From the NCBI GenBank assembly GCA_022494885.1, contig JAGVSM010004244.1:1-64000 (forward strand): DNA of 64,000 nucleotides, read 5' to 3'. Each line of letters starts with the position of its first letter. Within the stretch, counting starts at the first letter, position 1. The stretch is from Micrasema longulum. Lineage: Eukaryota; Arthropoda; Insecta; Trichoptera; Brachycentridae. The notes beneath the pieces were generated by a model. That model had not been told where the DNA came from and did no database searches. It saw only the letters and a list, made by a program, of their open reading frames with translations. Shown piece by piece: positions 47,701-56,060 of this stretch. The position numbers and the translations under genes were made by a program.

Positions 47701-49835
47701 GAACTCTCAAGTTCTTGAAGGAGTATCTCCCTTAAACAGATCAGTCTCCCGAAGAACTCGGCCGGTTTAACGCCTTACCGAGCGAGAAACTTATTAACAG
47801 TGCACTGCTGACTAGTTAACGCCGCCTTGTCTCCGGCAGATGCACCAGAGGCGTGTCCAGCTAGACGGGGTGGTATGCTCAGTGCAGCGCGGCGTGTGCG
47901 CGCGCCTCCAGCCGTGGTGCTCGCGGCGCGCACTGCGGCTGGATGCGTTGCCGCTGCTGCCGCACATACTCAGCCCGGCGCTGCGCCCCGTGGGCGTGCA
48001 ACTGTACTCGGAGCGCGAGCGCCGCGCCCTCGCCGCGCTGGTGGGCGTCATGCTAGACTACAGCCTGCACTACTCGCAGCAGAAGCTGCAAGACTCTTCC
48101 TACACCTACGTGTTGGACCCGGATATTATGTCTGTGGGCGTATTTGGTAATTATTTATTTATCTTATTATAGCTTCATTATGCATTACTAAACAAAATTA
48201 TTTTGTATGTTTAACATAAAATAATCAATTTTATTAGTCGTATTACTATTTTTATTATTATCTTAGATTTTCATGGTTATTATGCCAGGTATCATTCGTA
48301 CTCTATTCCGATGCTGCAGATCGCATTACACCATCTGCTATCAGGGTTGATGTTGTCACCGCGGACTCTGCAATGCAATCCGAAACATCGGATTAGAGGT
48401 CCATGCTTCAAACCCCACTCTACTATAACTCGATTCCCATTTTCTAATTGCGAGTTATTTAAAAGTCATTAAAAATGGCCCTCGAAATTGATATGTTTGC
48501 GTAATTCTTAATAACGCATATTTATATTTCTTTATTTACAAAAAAAGTATCGAACCCAGAATCTTGCGCATGTAAGTCGAGCATCTTGCCATTACATACC
48601 TCGGAAGATTGAATAAAGATAACTGCTTTTTTTTTTTACAAAATGATTTATACTAAATTCAACAGTTGCAAATTCTTTTAAAATGCCATCTCGATTTACT
48701 TGCAATAATAATTTTCTTATGGCTTAATTTAGGTAGTGAATACTCGATTAATAAGAGTATTTTTCATTTATATATTTAAAAAAAAAAAAATTTAAACTAT
48801 TACTTTTGTCTATAATACGGTATGGAGTATTATACTGAGCGGTTATTATATTGATTACTTTATAATCTTTTTTTTTTTTTACTTATTGTACATATTAACT
48901 TGACAGTAGCCCAGCCCTATGAATGTTTGAATATTTAAAAAAGGAAAATATTATTTTTTATTATAAATTTGGTGTCATAAAAAATAATGGAAACTATTTG
49001 CGTTAGAGTGGGATTCAAACCTTAAACCTCTGATCCACGAGTCTAGCCTCTCATCCACTATATCTAGATCTCTATCATCTATCAATTAATTGGGGACGAT
49101 ATTATTTAGTAAATAAATTACATAGTATTTACAACTTTTGTGTATGAACTTTGTGTGTGACAATTTCATAAGCAACATTTTAAGTAAACATTTACTTAAA
49201 TTCCGAAGAACCGTGTTGTCTAATCTGGATATTTACAGAAACTAAGATTTGATATTATGCCTTCATGCCCGTGAAGGCTATTGTACTATTACTTTTGTGC
49301 TCAAATTCCTACAAGAAATTGTCAATTTTTTACTCAGTCCAGCTCTCTTATTATCGAAGGTTCTAATCTAAAATCACAAGGACTACACAATTTTTACAGA
49401 GAATCTGTCGGGCTACAAGTGAAGAAAGAAAAATAGAAAAATCTGTTTGAACCCCTTAAACCCCCTAAATCATAAAAATGCAACTTTTTTTTATTCTCGG
49501 AAGCATCCACAGTACATGGTCAGGGTTGCAACTTCTGTTGTCTTATTTCCAATTACTTACAAAATGAAACCACTGCACGCCTGACTTACTAATAGAAGCA
49601 ATATCGATTTCCAGAGGAGAAAACATCGAGTGTGCGCAACCTAACGTATGCCATGAAGCAACTCATAGCCCGCGAGGTGGACCTGGAGGGGATACGGCGA
49701 GTTGAGGGGGGGGGCGGGGGGGCGGCCGCCGGGCGGCTTTCAGAGTCCGCCCCCCCTTCCGCCCCGGCCACCCTCCCCCTCCCCAACCACCTGCAGAGAT
49801 TGGAGCCCAAAAAGATGACCTCGGATATTCCTCTA
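32668..49835 (+). CDS. Ctf18: CTF18 (CHTF18), alternative clamp-loader large subunit; 11 exons, 3' end missing
   Basis: AAA+ ATPase that replaces RFC1 in the CTF18-RFC complex and loads PCNA for leading-strand synthesis and cohesion; nuclear. Exons: 32668-32746, 36642-37071, 38404-38572, 42502-42681, 42928-43147, 43813-43941, 45509-45864, 46485-46651, 46729-46957, 47840-48146, 49615-49835. All junctions are GT/AG and the sum is 2487 nt, exactly 829 codons in frame. Human CTF18 is about 975 aa. Motifs: acidic N-terminus MDEFPDPEDEYELMYGDDL; RSLEELFGDIGD; RFC box WVQRYRPQSY; Walker A GPPGCGKTT; Walker B DEID; sensor 1 CICND; sensor 2 DIRACL; then LTYAMKQLIAREV. The final exon with the family's WFxFxEGxxNAVRR end is not found up to 64000. 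The introns are full of transposons. Confidence 0.95.
32886..33796. mobile_element. Tigger/pogo-like MITE in CTF18 intron 1
   Basis: Ends CAGTCGAACTTGGTTAT on the left and, reversed, CAGTCGTACTTGGTTAT on the right (16 of 17 identical), each next to TA (32884-32885 and 33797-33798). The TA duplication and the CAGTCG...TGGTTAT end are typical of Tigger/pogo-type elements. The 911-bp body has no recognisable transposase. Confidence 0.75.
34121..35105. mobile_element. inverted-repeat element with an internal fold-back
   Basis: 34121-34159 and 35067-35105 are reverse complements over 39 bp with about three mismatches (ACTAAATGTT...ACCACTTA). Inside lies a 440-bp palindrome: the arms at about 34297-34510 and 34520-34738 pair over most of their length around a short centre with AAGGGT and ACCCTT. 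An antisense LINE scrap follows at about 34800-35025. A patch at 34175-34215 (ACCGGTTTCGAGATGTACCC) resembles a motif common in animal repeats. No transposase. Composite or nested origin is likely. Confidence 0.65.
34800..35029 (-). pseudogene. LINE reverse-transcriptase C-terminal scrap
   Basis: The minus-strand frame has LLKTRNRATQNNLCHKGLKM then FNESPQEIRD, the TRxxxTQxxLxxKGLxxFNxLPxEIR tail of CR1/jockey-like RTs. Nothing else of the element is visible. Confidence 0.55.
35161..35204. repeat. short AT-rich hairpin
   Basis: TATCAACTTTTAATCATTAA is followed a few bases later by its near-perfect reverse complement TTAATGATTTAAAGTTGATA. Function unknown. Confidence 0.6.
35775..36265 (-). repeat. 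jockey-like LINE, 3' UTR only (antisense)
   Basis: The reverse complement matches 42060-42362: a GGAAGGAAAAAAAGGAAA core, GTGAAGGATGAATGAAGG, then GGCAGGCCC and CCTGTACATTTGT-type blocks, ending in an A/T-rich (AAATAAA)n tail at 35775. No coding part is attached, so it is a strongly 5'-truncated copy in CTF18 intron 1. Confidence 0.75.
36642..37071 (+). CDS. Ctf18: CTF18 exon 2
   Basis: Acceptor CCCTACAG. Encodes the poorly conserved N-terminal region with SRRSLDFSSPAVRKTL, the family motif RSLEELFGDIGDLEWQE and a basic helix (ERDRRLVERIRDLRRHKRL). Donor CCCAG|GTACAA, phase 2. Confidence 0.92.
38404..38572 (+). CDS. Ctf18: CTF18 exon 3
   Basis: Acceptor TTTTTTAG. Encodes WPCFPLTRSNGDKVYVRLHS then FKSLLGNQFNEIMEEAKLY, a pre-AAA region conserved among CTF18 proteins. 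Donor TAT|GTACGT, phase 0. Confidence 0.88.
39261..40930 (-). mobile_element. Tc1-like transposon with intact ends (DD34E)
   Basis: Left end CACCGCAAGACAAATAAATT and right end, reversed, CACCGCAAGACAAAAAAAAT, both flanked by TA (39259-39260 and 40931-40932). Length 1,670 bp, the normal Tc1 size. It carries one transposase gene on the minus strand with two frame breaks. It lies in CTF18 intron 3, antisense to that gene. Confidence 0.92.
39623..40721 (-). pseudogene. Tc1 transposase, two frameshifts and a probable 72-bp intron
   Basis: ATG at 40721 (MESAKQMSIAIKSKI). The N-terminal helix-turn-helix is NISNCEISRRVGYSEGAVRF. The frame slips in an A run near 40585 and resumes with GSGRGRVTSARDD. 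Then come ILHAEV-like second-HTH sequence and VVFSDESKF (first Asp). A one-base loss near 40133 (WGC) leads to GPLNFVQGTMN and FQDDSAPCHRA (second Asp). A stretch 39961-39890 begins GTGAGT and ends ATAG, contains a stop, and has intron-like AT content. Removing it joins the Asp to SPDLNPIENLW with exactly 34 residues between, the DD34E spacing of Tc1. The frame ends at 39623. The enzyme would cut and paste the element; this copy is dead. Confidence 0.85.
41385..42364 (+). pseudogene. jockey-like LINE, RT thumb to 3' end
   Basis: Open at 41396-41593 with IRHLGILLDSKLNYNSHIET and NKALKMTGFIMRLCKSF, the YLGVxLDxKLxFxxHI pattern. After frame changes it shows FHNFNSLTRRRDIYDRILLY near 41720. The 3' UTR from 42040 is rich in TTCCTTC runs, and the end is AATAAATAAAATAAAA at about 42347-42364. 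It shares its 3' UTR with 35775-36265 and 26351-26826. It lies in CTF18 intron 3, about 140 bp before exon 4. Confidence 0.75.
42502..42681 (+). CDS. Ctf18: CTF18 exon 4 (RFC box)
   Basis: Acceptor TTTCCAG. Sixty codons; carries LWVQRYRPQSYCDLLSDEAT, the RFC-family box at the start of the AAA+ module, then NRALLRWLKMWD. Donor AAG|GTGACT. Confidence 0.93.
42928..43147 (+). CDS. Ctf18: CTF18 exon 5 (Walker A)
   Basis: Acceptor TTCACAG. Encodes VVFNREVKLK, a charged linker, then LVLLCGPPGCGKTTLAHLLA, the P-loop that binds ATP. Donor GCTG|GTATCC, phase 1. Confidence 0.95.
43813..43941 (+). CDS. Ctf18: CTF18 exon 6
   Basis: Acceptor TTTTTTCAG. Encodes GYNVVEVNASDDRNVESFKN and ends with RPNCLVL just before Walker B. 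Donor TTAG|GTATTT, phase 1. Confidence 0.93.
44150..44240 (-). repeat. short interspersed repeat, shared with 58258-58350
   Basis: Reverse complement GCACCGAAACATGCCCAGAG...CACAGAGCACCCAGGATTGA matches the unit at 58278-58350 (GCACCACAACAGGCCAGGAG...CACAGAGCACCCAGGCTTGA). At the second site the unit lies inside 13-bp direct repeats, so it belongs to a retroposed short element. Confidence 0.6.
45027..45484 (+). mobile_element. Tigger/pogo-type deletion derivative in CTF18 intron 6
   Basis: Left end TTTCCTCGGTTATAAGACGC next to TA (45025-45026); right end reversed AAATTTCTCAATTATACGC next to TA (45485-45486). Inside, 45159-45240 encodes MSARRIHYDASFKRKIIKYE, the N-terminal DNA-binding start of Tigger/pogo transposases, followed by stops. 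About 458 bp long. Its right end is 24 bp from the exon 7 acceptor. Confidence 0.75.
45509..45864 (+). CDS. Ctf18: CTF18 exon 7 (Walker B, sensors)
   Basis: Acceptor ATGTTACAG, which lies only 24 bp after a pogo-type MITE. Encodes DEIDGAPLPVIELL (Walker B), RPVICICND (sensor 1), and ALRTDSDIRACLTILNF (sensor 2). Unusually GC-rich at 45570-45800. Donor ATG|GTAATT. Confidence 0.95.
46485..46651 (+). CDS. Ctf18: CTF18 exon 8
   Basis: Acceptor ATTTTAG. Encodes LKLADLDKINIGHKDMAKGL then FQVWKEVFQIL, a segment conserved after the AAA+ module. Donor ACAG|GTAGTA, phase 2. A weaker acceptor 12 bp downstream would also stay in frame. Confidence 0.88.
46729..46957 (+). CDS. Ctf18: CTF18 exon 9
   Basis: Acceptor GGATACAG. 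Encodes LVQGVFENYLV, WFATYDRLSSHI and YLPYAFASWHLHFA, the helical post-AAA collar region. Donor GAG|GTTTGC, phase 0. Confidence 0.93.
47100..47450 (-). pseudogene. decayed mariner transposase fragment
   Basis: On the minus strand: HECQTINAAVVCNVLSK, then VILLQDNARP (second catalytic Asp region), LGQLGWKALELP, then NFHVFGPQKERPK (the mariner YHLFGPLKE region) and a following VCNWLQ-like end. Stops and shifts interrupt it. Terminal repeats were not located. It sits in CTF18 intron 9. Confidence 0.75.
47840..48146 (+). CDS. Ctf18: CTF18 exon 10
   Basis: Acceptor CTCCGGCAG. Encodes LDALPLLPHILSPALRPVGV, QLYSERERRALAALVGVMLD and YSLHYSQQKLQDSSYTYVLD, matching the CTF18 C-terminal half. GC-rich. 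Donor TTTG|GTAATT, phase 1. Confidence 0.93.
48345..48470 (+). repeat. tRNA-derived SINE, family 1 (diverged)
   Basis: GCGGACTC, GGATTAGAGGTCC and CTTCAAACCCCACTCTAC followed by TTTTCTAATTGCGAGTTATTT, in the same order as the copy at 220-330. Lies in CTF18 intron 10. Confidence 0.6.
48985..49080 (-). repeat. tRNA-derived SINE, family 1 (antisense, diverged)
   Basis: Reverse complement has GAGGCTAGACTCGTGGATCAG, then AGGTTTAAGGTTTGAATCCC and CACTCTAACGC, matching the SINE head of family 1. Lies in CTF18 intron 10. Confidence 0.6.
49615..49835 (+). CDS. Ctf18: CTF18 exon 11 (last one found)
   Basis: Acceptor GATTTCCAG. Encodes RNLTYAMKQLIAREVDLEGI (conserved LTYxxKQLIAREV), then a Gly/Ala/Pro-rich linker from a G/C homopolymer-rich tract at 49707-49790. 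It ends with LQRLEPKKMTSDIPL. Donor CTA|GTAAGT, so at least one more exon is required. Confidence 0.92.
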
Positions 49836-49954
49836 GTAAGTGCCAAAAAAAAAATTAAATGCATGAATTTTTTTTTTTCCAAATGCACACATGTTATTGT
49901 CTATTCTATTCCTGCCTACAGGTGGCAAGTCATAAACATGTCATCTCGCATACT

Positions 49955-50115
49955 TTTTAATAAAATATTAGGGTTCTGTTCTGAGCCCAATTCTCTTCAA
50001 TATCTATACGCATGACATCAGCGACATTGTTCCTATGGAAGCAAGTTTGCTTCGGTACGCGGATGATTTTTTCATGTATGATCATGCATCTAAATTTGCA
50101 AAAATATGACAATGT
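49955..50115 (+). pseudogene. LINE reverse-transcriptase fragment (YADD)
   Basis: Translates as GSVLSPILFNIYTHDIS-like sequence (frame from the GGTTCTGTTCTGAGCCC stretch), then LLRYADDFFMYDHASKF with the catalytic YADD. This is the RT active-site segment of jockey/CR1 LINEs, isolated from the rest of its element. Confidence 0.7.
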
Positions 50116-50129
50116 GGAAGCTTATTGGC

Positions 50130-50760
50130 ATGTAACTGGCACACAAACCACTGTTTCATCGAATGCAATCGCAACCAGCTTTGTAAGATCAATATCATAC
50201 CTTATTATGGGTTTCCCAATTTTTCTAACTTTTCCTACATTTACAAATACGTGACCAATAAGCTCTGGCTCAAGTTCTTTTAACAGATTAATGTTTTTCA
50301 TTTCCTCCGCTTTTTTTTAATGTTATGGTCTTGTCTTCACATCCATAAAATATAAATTAATCTGATCAGAATCTGTAACAACTGGCTGAGATGATAAAGC
50401 TGTTCTTGTTTTCCTTCTCTTACGCCCAATTTTAAATTCAATCAATGACGTTTGATATGTTGCTTCGTGATATAAGGCCAACATCTTGAGGTGCAGCTGT
50501 TCCCGCTCGATCAGAAATGCCATACTGATCTAATGTTCTAGCTATGGCCGAAAATTTGGTCACTTCAAGTCTTCGAGATTCGGGATACGCTCAACAATAT
50601 CCTACTATATTGGAAAGTCAGTACTCTTGCCCACACGCTGCTTCCGTTTGCTCGTATTTTTCTCAAAGTGGTCTTGTGCTAAGTTATTGGGATTGATGAT
50701 CATTTTTAGATATCTTTTAGAAGAAAAAGTAAATAAATTATTGAGAAGTTAGCTTCTTAA
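50130..50760 (-). pseudogene. decayed uncharacterised multicopy ORF
   Basis: Minus strand, in order: a patch with ARTLDQYGISDRAGTA, then LIEFKIGRKRRKTRTAL, then INLYFMDVKT, GHVFVNVGK and LTKLVAIAFDETVV. This order (SDRAA..., basic KIRRERKK, D-x-x-K-T, GHV, LVAIGCDGT) recalls an unnamed protein repeated in many arthropod genomes and thought to be transposon-derived. Frame changes break it. Function unknown. Confidence 0.4.
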
Positions 50761-51240
50761 CAATTTCTTTACACGGTGTAGAAATGTCTTCCTCATGTCG
50801 CATGTCGGTTAAAATTCCTTTGTACGTACCAGACTATGTTTTCATAGGTAGAAAGCATATCACAACCAGACCCGAAACCAGGGCAAATTATGTATTTTCT
50901 TAATATCGCTATAGCGCAAAACTAGTTCAAGTACATAGATTCAGGCAATTCATACGATATAATAGTAATTTATTAAGCGGGAACAGCGGTCGCGCATGCT
51001 ATTCCGACGGCCGCTTGCTCAGTTTGATGCAGTTTTACGAACTGATTCGCAGGGATGCGGGGAAGGGGTTAGTTATCAAAGCCATCGTGAAATATTATTT
51101 AAATTATGATAATAATTTATGCATATTTAATTTGCCGAAAAACAGTCATTTAGTATCCAAAATCATCATACCAAAACATGGCTTTTTAAAAAAAAAAAAT
51201 AATATTCAACCCCCTCACGGCAAACCTTACCCTTAAAAGA

Positions 51241-51990
51241 TATTTTTTTTACTTTATTTTTCCCTTATTCTATATACTGTGGAACATCTTTTCCGCATAG
51301 AGCCATTTTGATAAATTTTTTTTCTCCATACATGATCGATCCACCCTAATGCATATCCACGCATTCTTGTTTAATGTCTACAACAGAAGACTGAACACTT
51401 ACTTCTTTGATGGCAAAAAACTCTCAAACCTGTACACGGTAGAAAAACTCGTAACCATGCATGACAGGTATGTCTCATTTAAAAGTGGTGTACTTACCTA
51501 AAAATGATTGGAATTTTTTTCCAAATCGAAAAATATGACCAGAAAATATTGCATTTAGTGAGGAGAATTTAATTTAGTTTTTTTGGCACTAAACGAGATT
51601 TCACTCTTCAGTCACAAAACATCAAATCATCAAAACAGTTATAAAGCACAAATAAAGGTTTCAGCTCTTTAACTTCACAAAAATCAACAGATGAAAGAAT
51701 TGAAGGAATATAGATGTTCAAATATGGGCAGAATGGTGAATTTTACACAGTGTGTAAAGTGGCCACTTAAACCAGCCATTGACAGGTCATAAGCCCTGTA
51801 GATGCCTAGACTTCCATATTACCTTCTCTTAAATCTTCTTCATCTCTGTTGTAATATTTTAACAAAACATCTTTCAAAATGGTCTGGACTGATTCAAATG
51901 AAATGTTCCCAGTATCAGCGAGGTATCTAATTTCTCGTCGACGAATTTTGATTACCAATTCCCAAGAATCGGCCAAGTACTGCTCCTAAA
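51241..51990. other. no gene recognised left of the hAT element
   Basis: One short open patch (about 51345-51475, FNVYNRRLNTYFFDGKKLSN) cannot be assigned. The last 60 bp before the hAT end translate, with a shift, into a PIPKN...PKA stretch that continues as YRPI on the other side of the hAT element, so LINE sequence begins near 51930. Confidence 0.4.
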
Positions 51991-52319
51991 GCGATATAGA
52001 CCAAGGTTGGCCAACCCGCGGCCCGCTGGGTGTCCGCTAATGGCCCGCGGAGCATATTATGCAAAAAAATATATATTATTATTATTATGGATAATGTGTG
52101 TAGCGCCGTTTTCGTATAAATATACCTCAAGGGCGATTTAATAGTGTACATAAAACCACCAAAGAACATTCCATCGTGCATAGTTTGTATGGAAGTATCT
52201 CAGTACATTGATTCAACTATCGTGACAATTTCTTCTACGGTAGGTAAAGCGAACACGCTGATCTTGCGTGGATAGCCGTAAATGCGGGATGCGGGGCGGG
52301 ATGCATCGCGCGCAGTGCG

Positions 52320-52993
52320 CAGTGTTGCCATACTCGTATATACAAATTTATCTGAATTTATACAGATTTTAGGGTACCATTACAGATTACAGATTTTACT
52401 CAAGTTTTATACAGATTTTTCAATTATTGGACATAGTCTACCGATTTCGGTAATTTGACCACAAACAAACATAATTTATTACAAGCATAAGATACCTAAA
52501 TAATACTACTTTATACTACATAATTTATAAAACATTGATATTATTGAACAAACAGAATCATTACAAAATAGTGTATAACTAAATTTGATAAACAATGAAT
52601 ACGTGTGTGGTAACAGTGTATTATTAACGTTTTTAATGTTATAAAATATTACGCCTTTTACTTTAACAATATTCAAAGGTTAAAATTTTTGAGACATAAA
52701 AAGTGTAGCCTCAATGTCGGTAGATACATTCAGGTTTTTATACTACACTCGATTTGTGAACAAACTTGGGTATTGACTTAAATAATAAATAATGACAGGA
52801 CAATATTACTGTATAATAACTGAAAATGCTACACGGGCTACTGTTTTATTTTCTCAAAAAGGTAAGTTTTCCTATAAACTGCCATATTTTTTTGGTTTTA
52901 AAATTTCAATTTTACAGATTTTGGTTTATTGATCTCATACAAATTTCTAGGTTTTGTAATCCAGATTTTTTGGTTTAACATATGGCAACACTG
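52320..52993. mobile_element. hAT-type MITE nested in the hAT element
   Basis: Perfect 13-bp inverted ends CAGTGTTGCCATA at 52320-52332 and 52981-52993. Flanking 8 bp GCAGTGCG against GTCGTGCG (six of eight). No ORF; internal ACAGATTT repeats. The ends resemble those of the MITE at 31898-32241 (CAGYGTTGYC), so both may use related transposases. Confidence 0.75.
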
Positions 52994-53559
52994 GTCGTGC
53001 GACCGCCAGATTGCCATTCTGTGGCAAGCTCGCAACGCCGAAGGACATGTGGTCGCTTCCATTGTGTGCGTTACATTGTATCTCGCGAGATTTTGAGATT
53101 AACTTTTACCGACCGCAACTGAGTATCCTGTCTAATCCCATACCGAGTCCTGACTACTTTTTTAAGTGCAGTGAAGGTAAGCAAACCCAGCTTTTATTTT
53201 ATATTTAATTTTGGCTTTAATTTTGTAGACTTCTATTTTTTGTTTTGTGTTTAATTATGGGAATCTAACCAAATTGCCAACCGTGCTGACTACTGGCTTT
53301 TGTCTGAGTACCTACATTTAAGTTTAATAGTACCGAAAAATAAAATGTCTTTTTTTAATATTTCAGTATCAGTTTCAGTTAGTATTTCACTTTATTTACA
53401 TACTTAGTTTTTATTTTACTAATGAATTAGCCCGAATCAGATTCTCAATGGCATTACAGATTTTTTACAATGCACCATAAATATCTCATCCTTTTGACAG
53501 AAAATTATGCAATACTGATGTCATTTTATTTATTTTTTAGTTAAAAACGAAGACCCATA

Positions 53560-55350
53560 ATGTCGTCAAGTAGTAAAGATGTTGGACCAAAGAAAAGAAG
53601 AGTAACAGAAGAACTGAGAAGTTTTCAAGACAAATGGACTATAAACTATTTTTTCGTGGAATTTAAAACAAAGCCAATATGCTTGATATGCAATGATTCT
53701 GTTTCTGTCTTGAAAGAGTATAACATTAAATGGCATTACAATGCTAAACATGCAAATAAGTTTGATAAGTACAAAGGGCAATTTCGACAAGACCAAGTGA
53801 ATGAATTCAAAAGAAAACTTTCTGCACAACATCGGATATTTACTAGGGCGGCTCAAGAGTCAACATGCTATGTAAAAGCTAGTTATGCAGTAGCCATGAT
53901 ACTAGCAAAAAAATTTAAGCCATATTCAGACGGTGAAATGTTAAGGAATGTTTGGAGAGTATCGATGAAATTCTGTGCCCAGAAAAGAAAACGTAGTTCT
54001 CAAAAATAAGCCTGTCTCGTCAAACTATTACTAGGCGTGTGGACGACATTGGAAAACATATTGAAGATAATTTGAAAAATCGAGCATCCAAGTTCGTATA
54101 TTATTATCTAGCATTGGATGATGCACAGACCCAACAGATACCGCCCAAGTGGCGATTTTTATCAGGAGGGTTGATGTCAATTTTAACAAAATAGAAGAAT
54201 TAGCGGCACTGTATCCACTTAAGGACACTACTTGCTCACGAGATTTGTTAGGAGCTGTTACATCGACATTGAATCGCTTTTCGTTACAACTCAACAACCT
54301 ATCGAGCTTAACAACAGATGGTGCTCCAGCAAAATTGATTGAAAATGAGGCCGGCAAAGTTGGTAATACTTCGATGCTAAATTTTCATTGCATTATTCAT
54401 CAGGAGAATTTATGTGCCAAGTCCCTTAAAATGGATCATGTCATAAAGGTGGTCATCAAAACAGTGAACTTTATCAAGTCGAAGGGGTTGAATATCCGAC
54501 AGTTCCATGAGTTTCTCAAGTCTTTGGATTCGGAGTATAATGACGTTACATTTTATGCAGAAGTAAGATGGCTAACCCGTGCCAAAACGTTGAAAAGAGT
54601 GTTTGATTTGAAGCAAGAAATACAATCATTCTTCGCAAGCAACTCAAAAAGTATCCCAGAATTTGAAGACAAGGAGTGGGTTAGCGACTTTGCATTTCTG
54701 GTTGATATAATTAGCCACCTAAATGTTGTTAATACTCGCCTACGGGGGAAGATCAACTATCTCATAACATGTATGATCTTATTTCCGCATTCCAAATGAA
54801 ACTTGGGCTTTAGGAACAACAGTTAAGGACAAAAATCTTCACTCACTTTCCTACATTGTTATTGCAGACAGATGTCACACAGATGGCGGCGGATAAATAC
54901 GCTTCATTGATAGCTGACTTGAACTTGGAATTTGAAAACCAATTTCAAGATTTCAAAAAACATCGTGTGCTTTTTGCTGCATTTGCAACGCCATTTTCCA
55001 TAGATGTGAATTTACTGCCAGAAATGTTACAAATGTAACATTGTGAAATGTGTTGTGATACATAGTTAAAGGAGAAATTTAATCAGGTTTGTTTGGAAGA
55101 GTTTTATAAAACATATTTGGACAAGGAAAAATATCCTGCATTTCACAAACATGCCCTATCGATGATTTTGCTATTTAAAAACACTTACACGTGTGAGCAG
55201 CTTTTCAGTCGAATGAAGCACATTAAATCTCAAATGAGATCACGAATCACTGATGAGCATTTGGAAAACTGTTTATGTGTAGCAACAACATCAATTGCTA
55301 TCAACATTGATGCACTTAGTTGTGACAAACAAAATCAGACGTCACACTAA
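53560..55350 (+). pseudogene. hAT transposase, GTF2IRD2-like, frameshifted
   Basis: Opens with MSSSSKDVGPKKRRVTEELR and a BED-like zinc finger (C-x2-C in ICLIC, H-x4-H in WHYNAKH). The frame breaks near 54000. It continues through SRQTITRRVDDIG, YYLALDDAQ (first Asp region), FIRRVDVNFNKIEELAALYP, SSLTTDGAPA (second Asp), and HCIIHQENLCAKSLKMDHVI. Then YAEVRWLTRAKTLKRVFDL follows, a break near 54800, and the C-terminal dimerisation part CEQLFSRMKHIKSQMRSRIT. The order matches hAT transposases of the GTF2IRD2/ZMYM-like type. At least three breaks make it inactive. Confidence 0.88.
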
Positions 55351-55394
55351 AACTTATTAACTAACTAACGATCACGCCATTTTCCTGTAGGAGT

Positions 55395-56060
55395 TGGCAG
55401 AGAAGATAAAACACCATATCACTGTATCTTGACACACTTCCTTCGCTTCCTCTACATTCATACATCTTCTCATGCACACACGCTGATTATTTCAACTTTT
55501 CACATGTCCACTTTTAAGTACTTATCGTACTTGATCATGCCAAGTCTTTCTCGGCCTTCCTCGGCTTCTACATCCAGGCACACTTGCATTATAACATCTT
55601 TTAGCCATTTTTTCATCACTCATTCGCTCCACATGACCAAATTATCGTAAGAGCCCTTTCTTAATTTTGTCGATAATGCTTAGCTCAGCCTTGCACTCTG
55701 CTCTAATTTCGACATTTGTACACCTATCATACATAATCTTACCACACATTCGCCCGAGAGATCGCATTTCAAAAACATTCAGTCTACTTTCATCCTTCTT
55801 TTTTCAACACCACGCTTCACTACCATACATAAGGGTTGGTACCAGAACTCCGTTATGTACTGCCAATTTTGCTTTTTCTTTCGATAAGTTCTTATTTGCC
55901 ACTATCGATTTTAAGGCACCATTATTCCACTATGTTTCCGGCACTAACCCTTCTCTCAATGTCCTTATCCACATTTCCGTCTCTTGTAAACATACTTCCC
56001 AAATATACAAATTCTTCAACCTGCTTTAATCTGTCTCCATTTGCTATAATCTTACATCCC
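55395..56060 (-). pseudogene. LINE RT C-terminal half nested in the hAT element
   Basis: Minus strand reads VEEFVYLGSMFTRDGNVDKD, IERRVSAGN, then NPYVW-like YGSEAW region, DESRLNVFEMRSLGRMCG, and the end FGHVERMSDEKMAKR then SRGRPRKTWHD. This is the common insect endonuclease/RT LINE tail (YLGSxxxxDG ... YGSEAW ... FGHVERM ... RGRPxxxW). A few shifts and stops. It sits between the transposase end and the right TIR. Confidence 0.8.

Noticed and set aside
51345..51490. Open patch ending in CAGGTATGT, first considered as the missing CTF18 exon
   Set aside because: The translation (FNVYNRRLNTYFFDGKKLSN) does not resemble CTF18 and has no acceptor in a suitable place.
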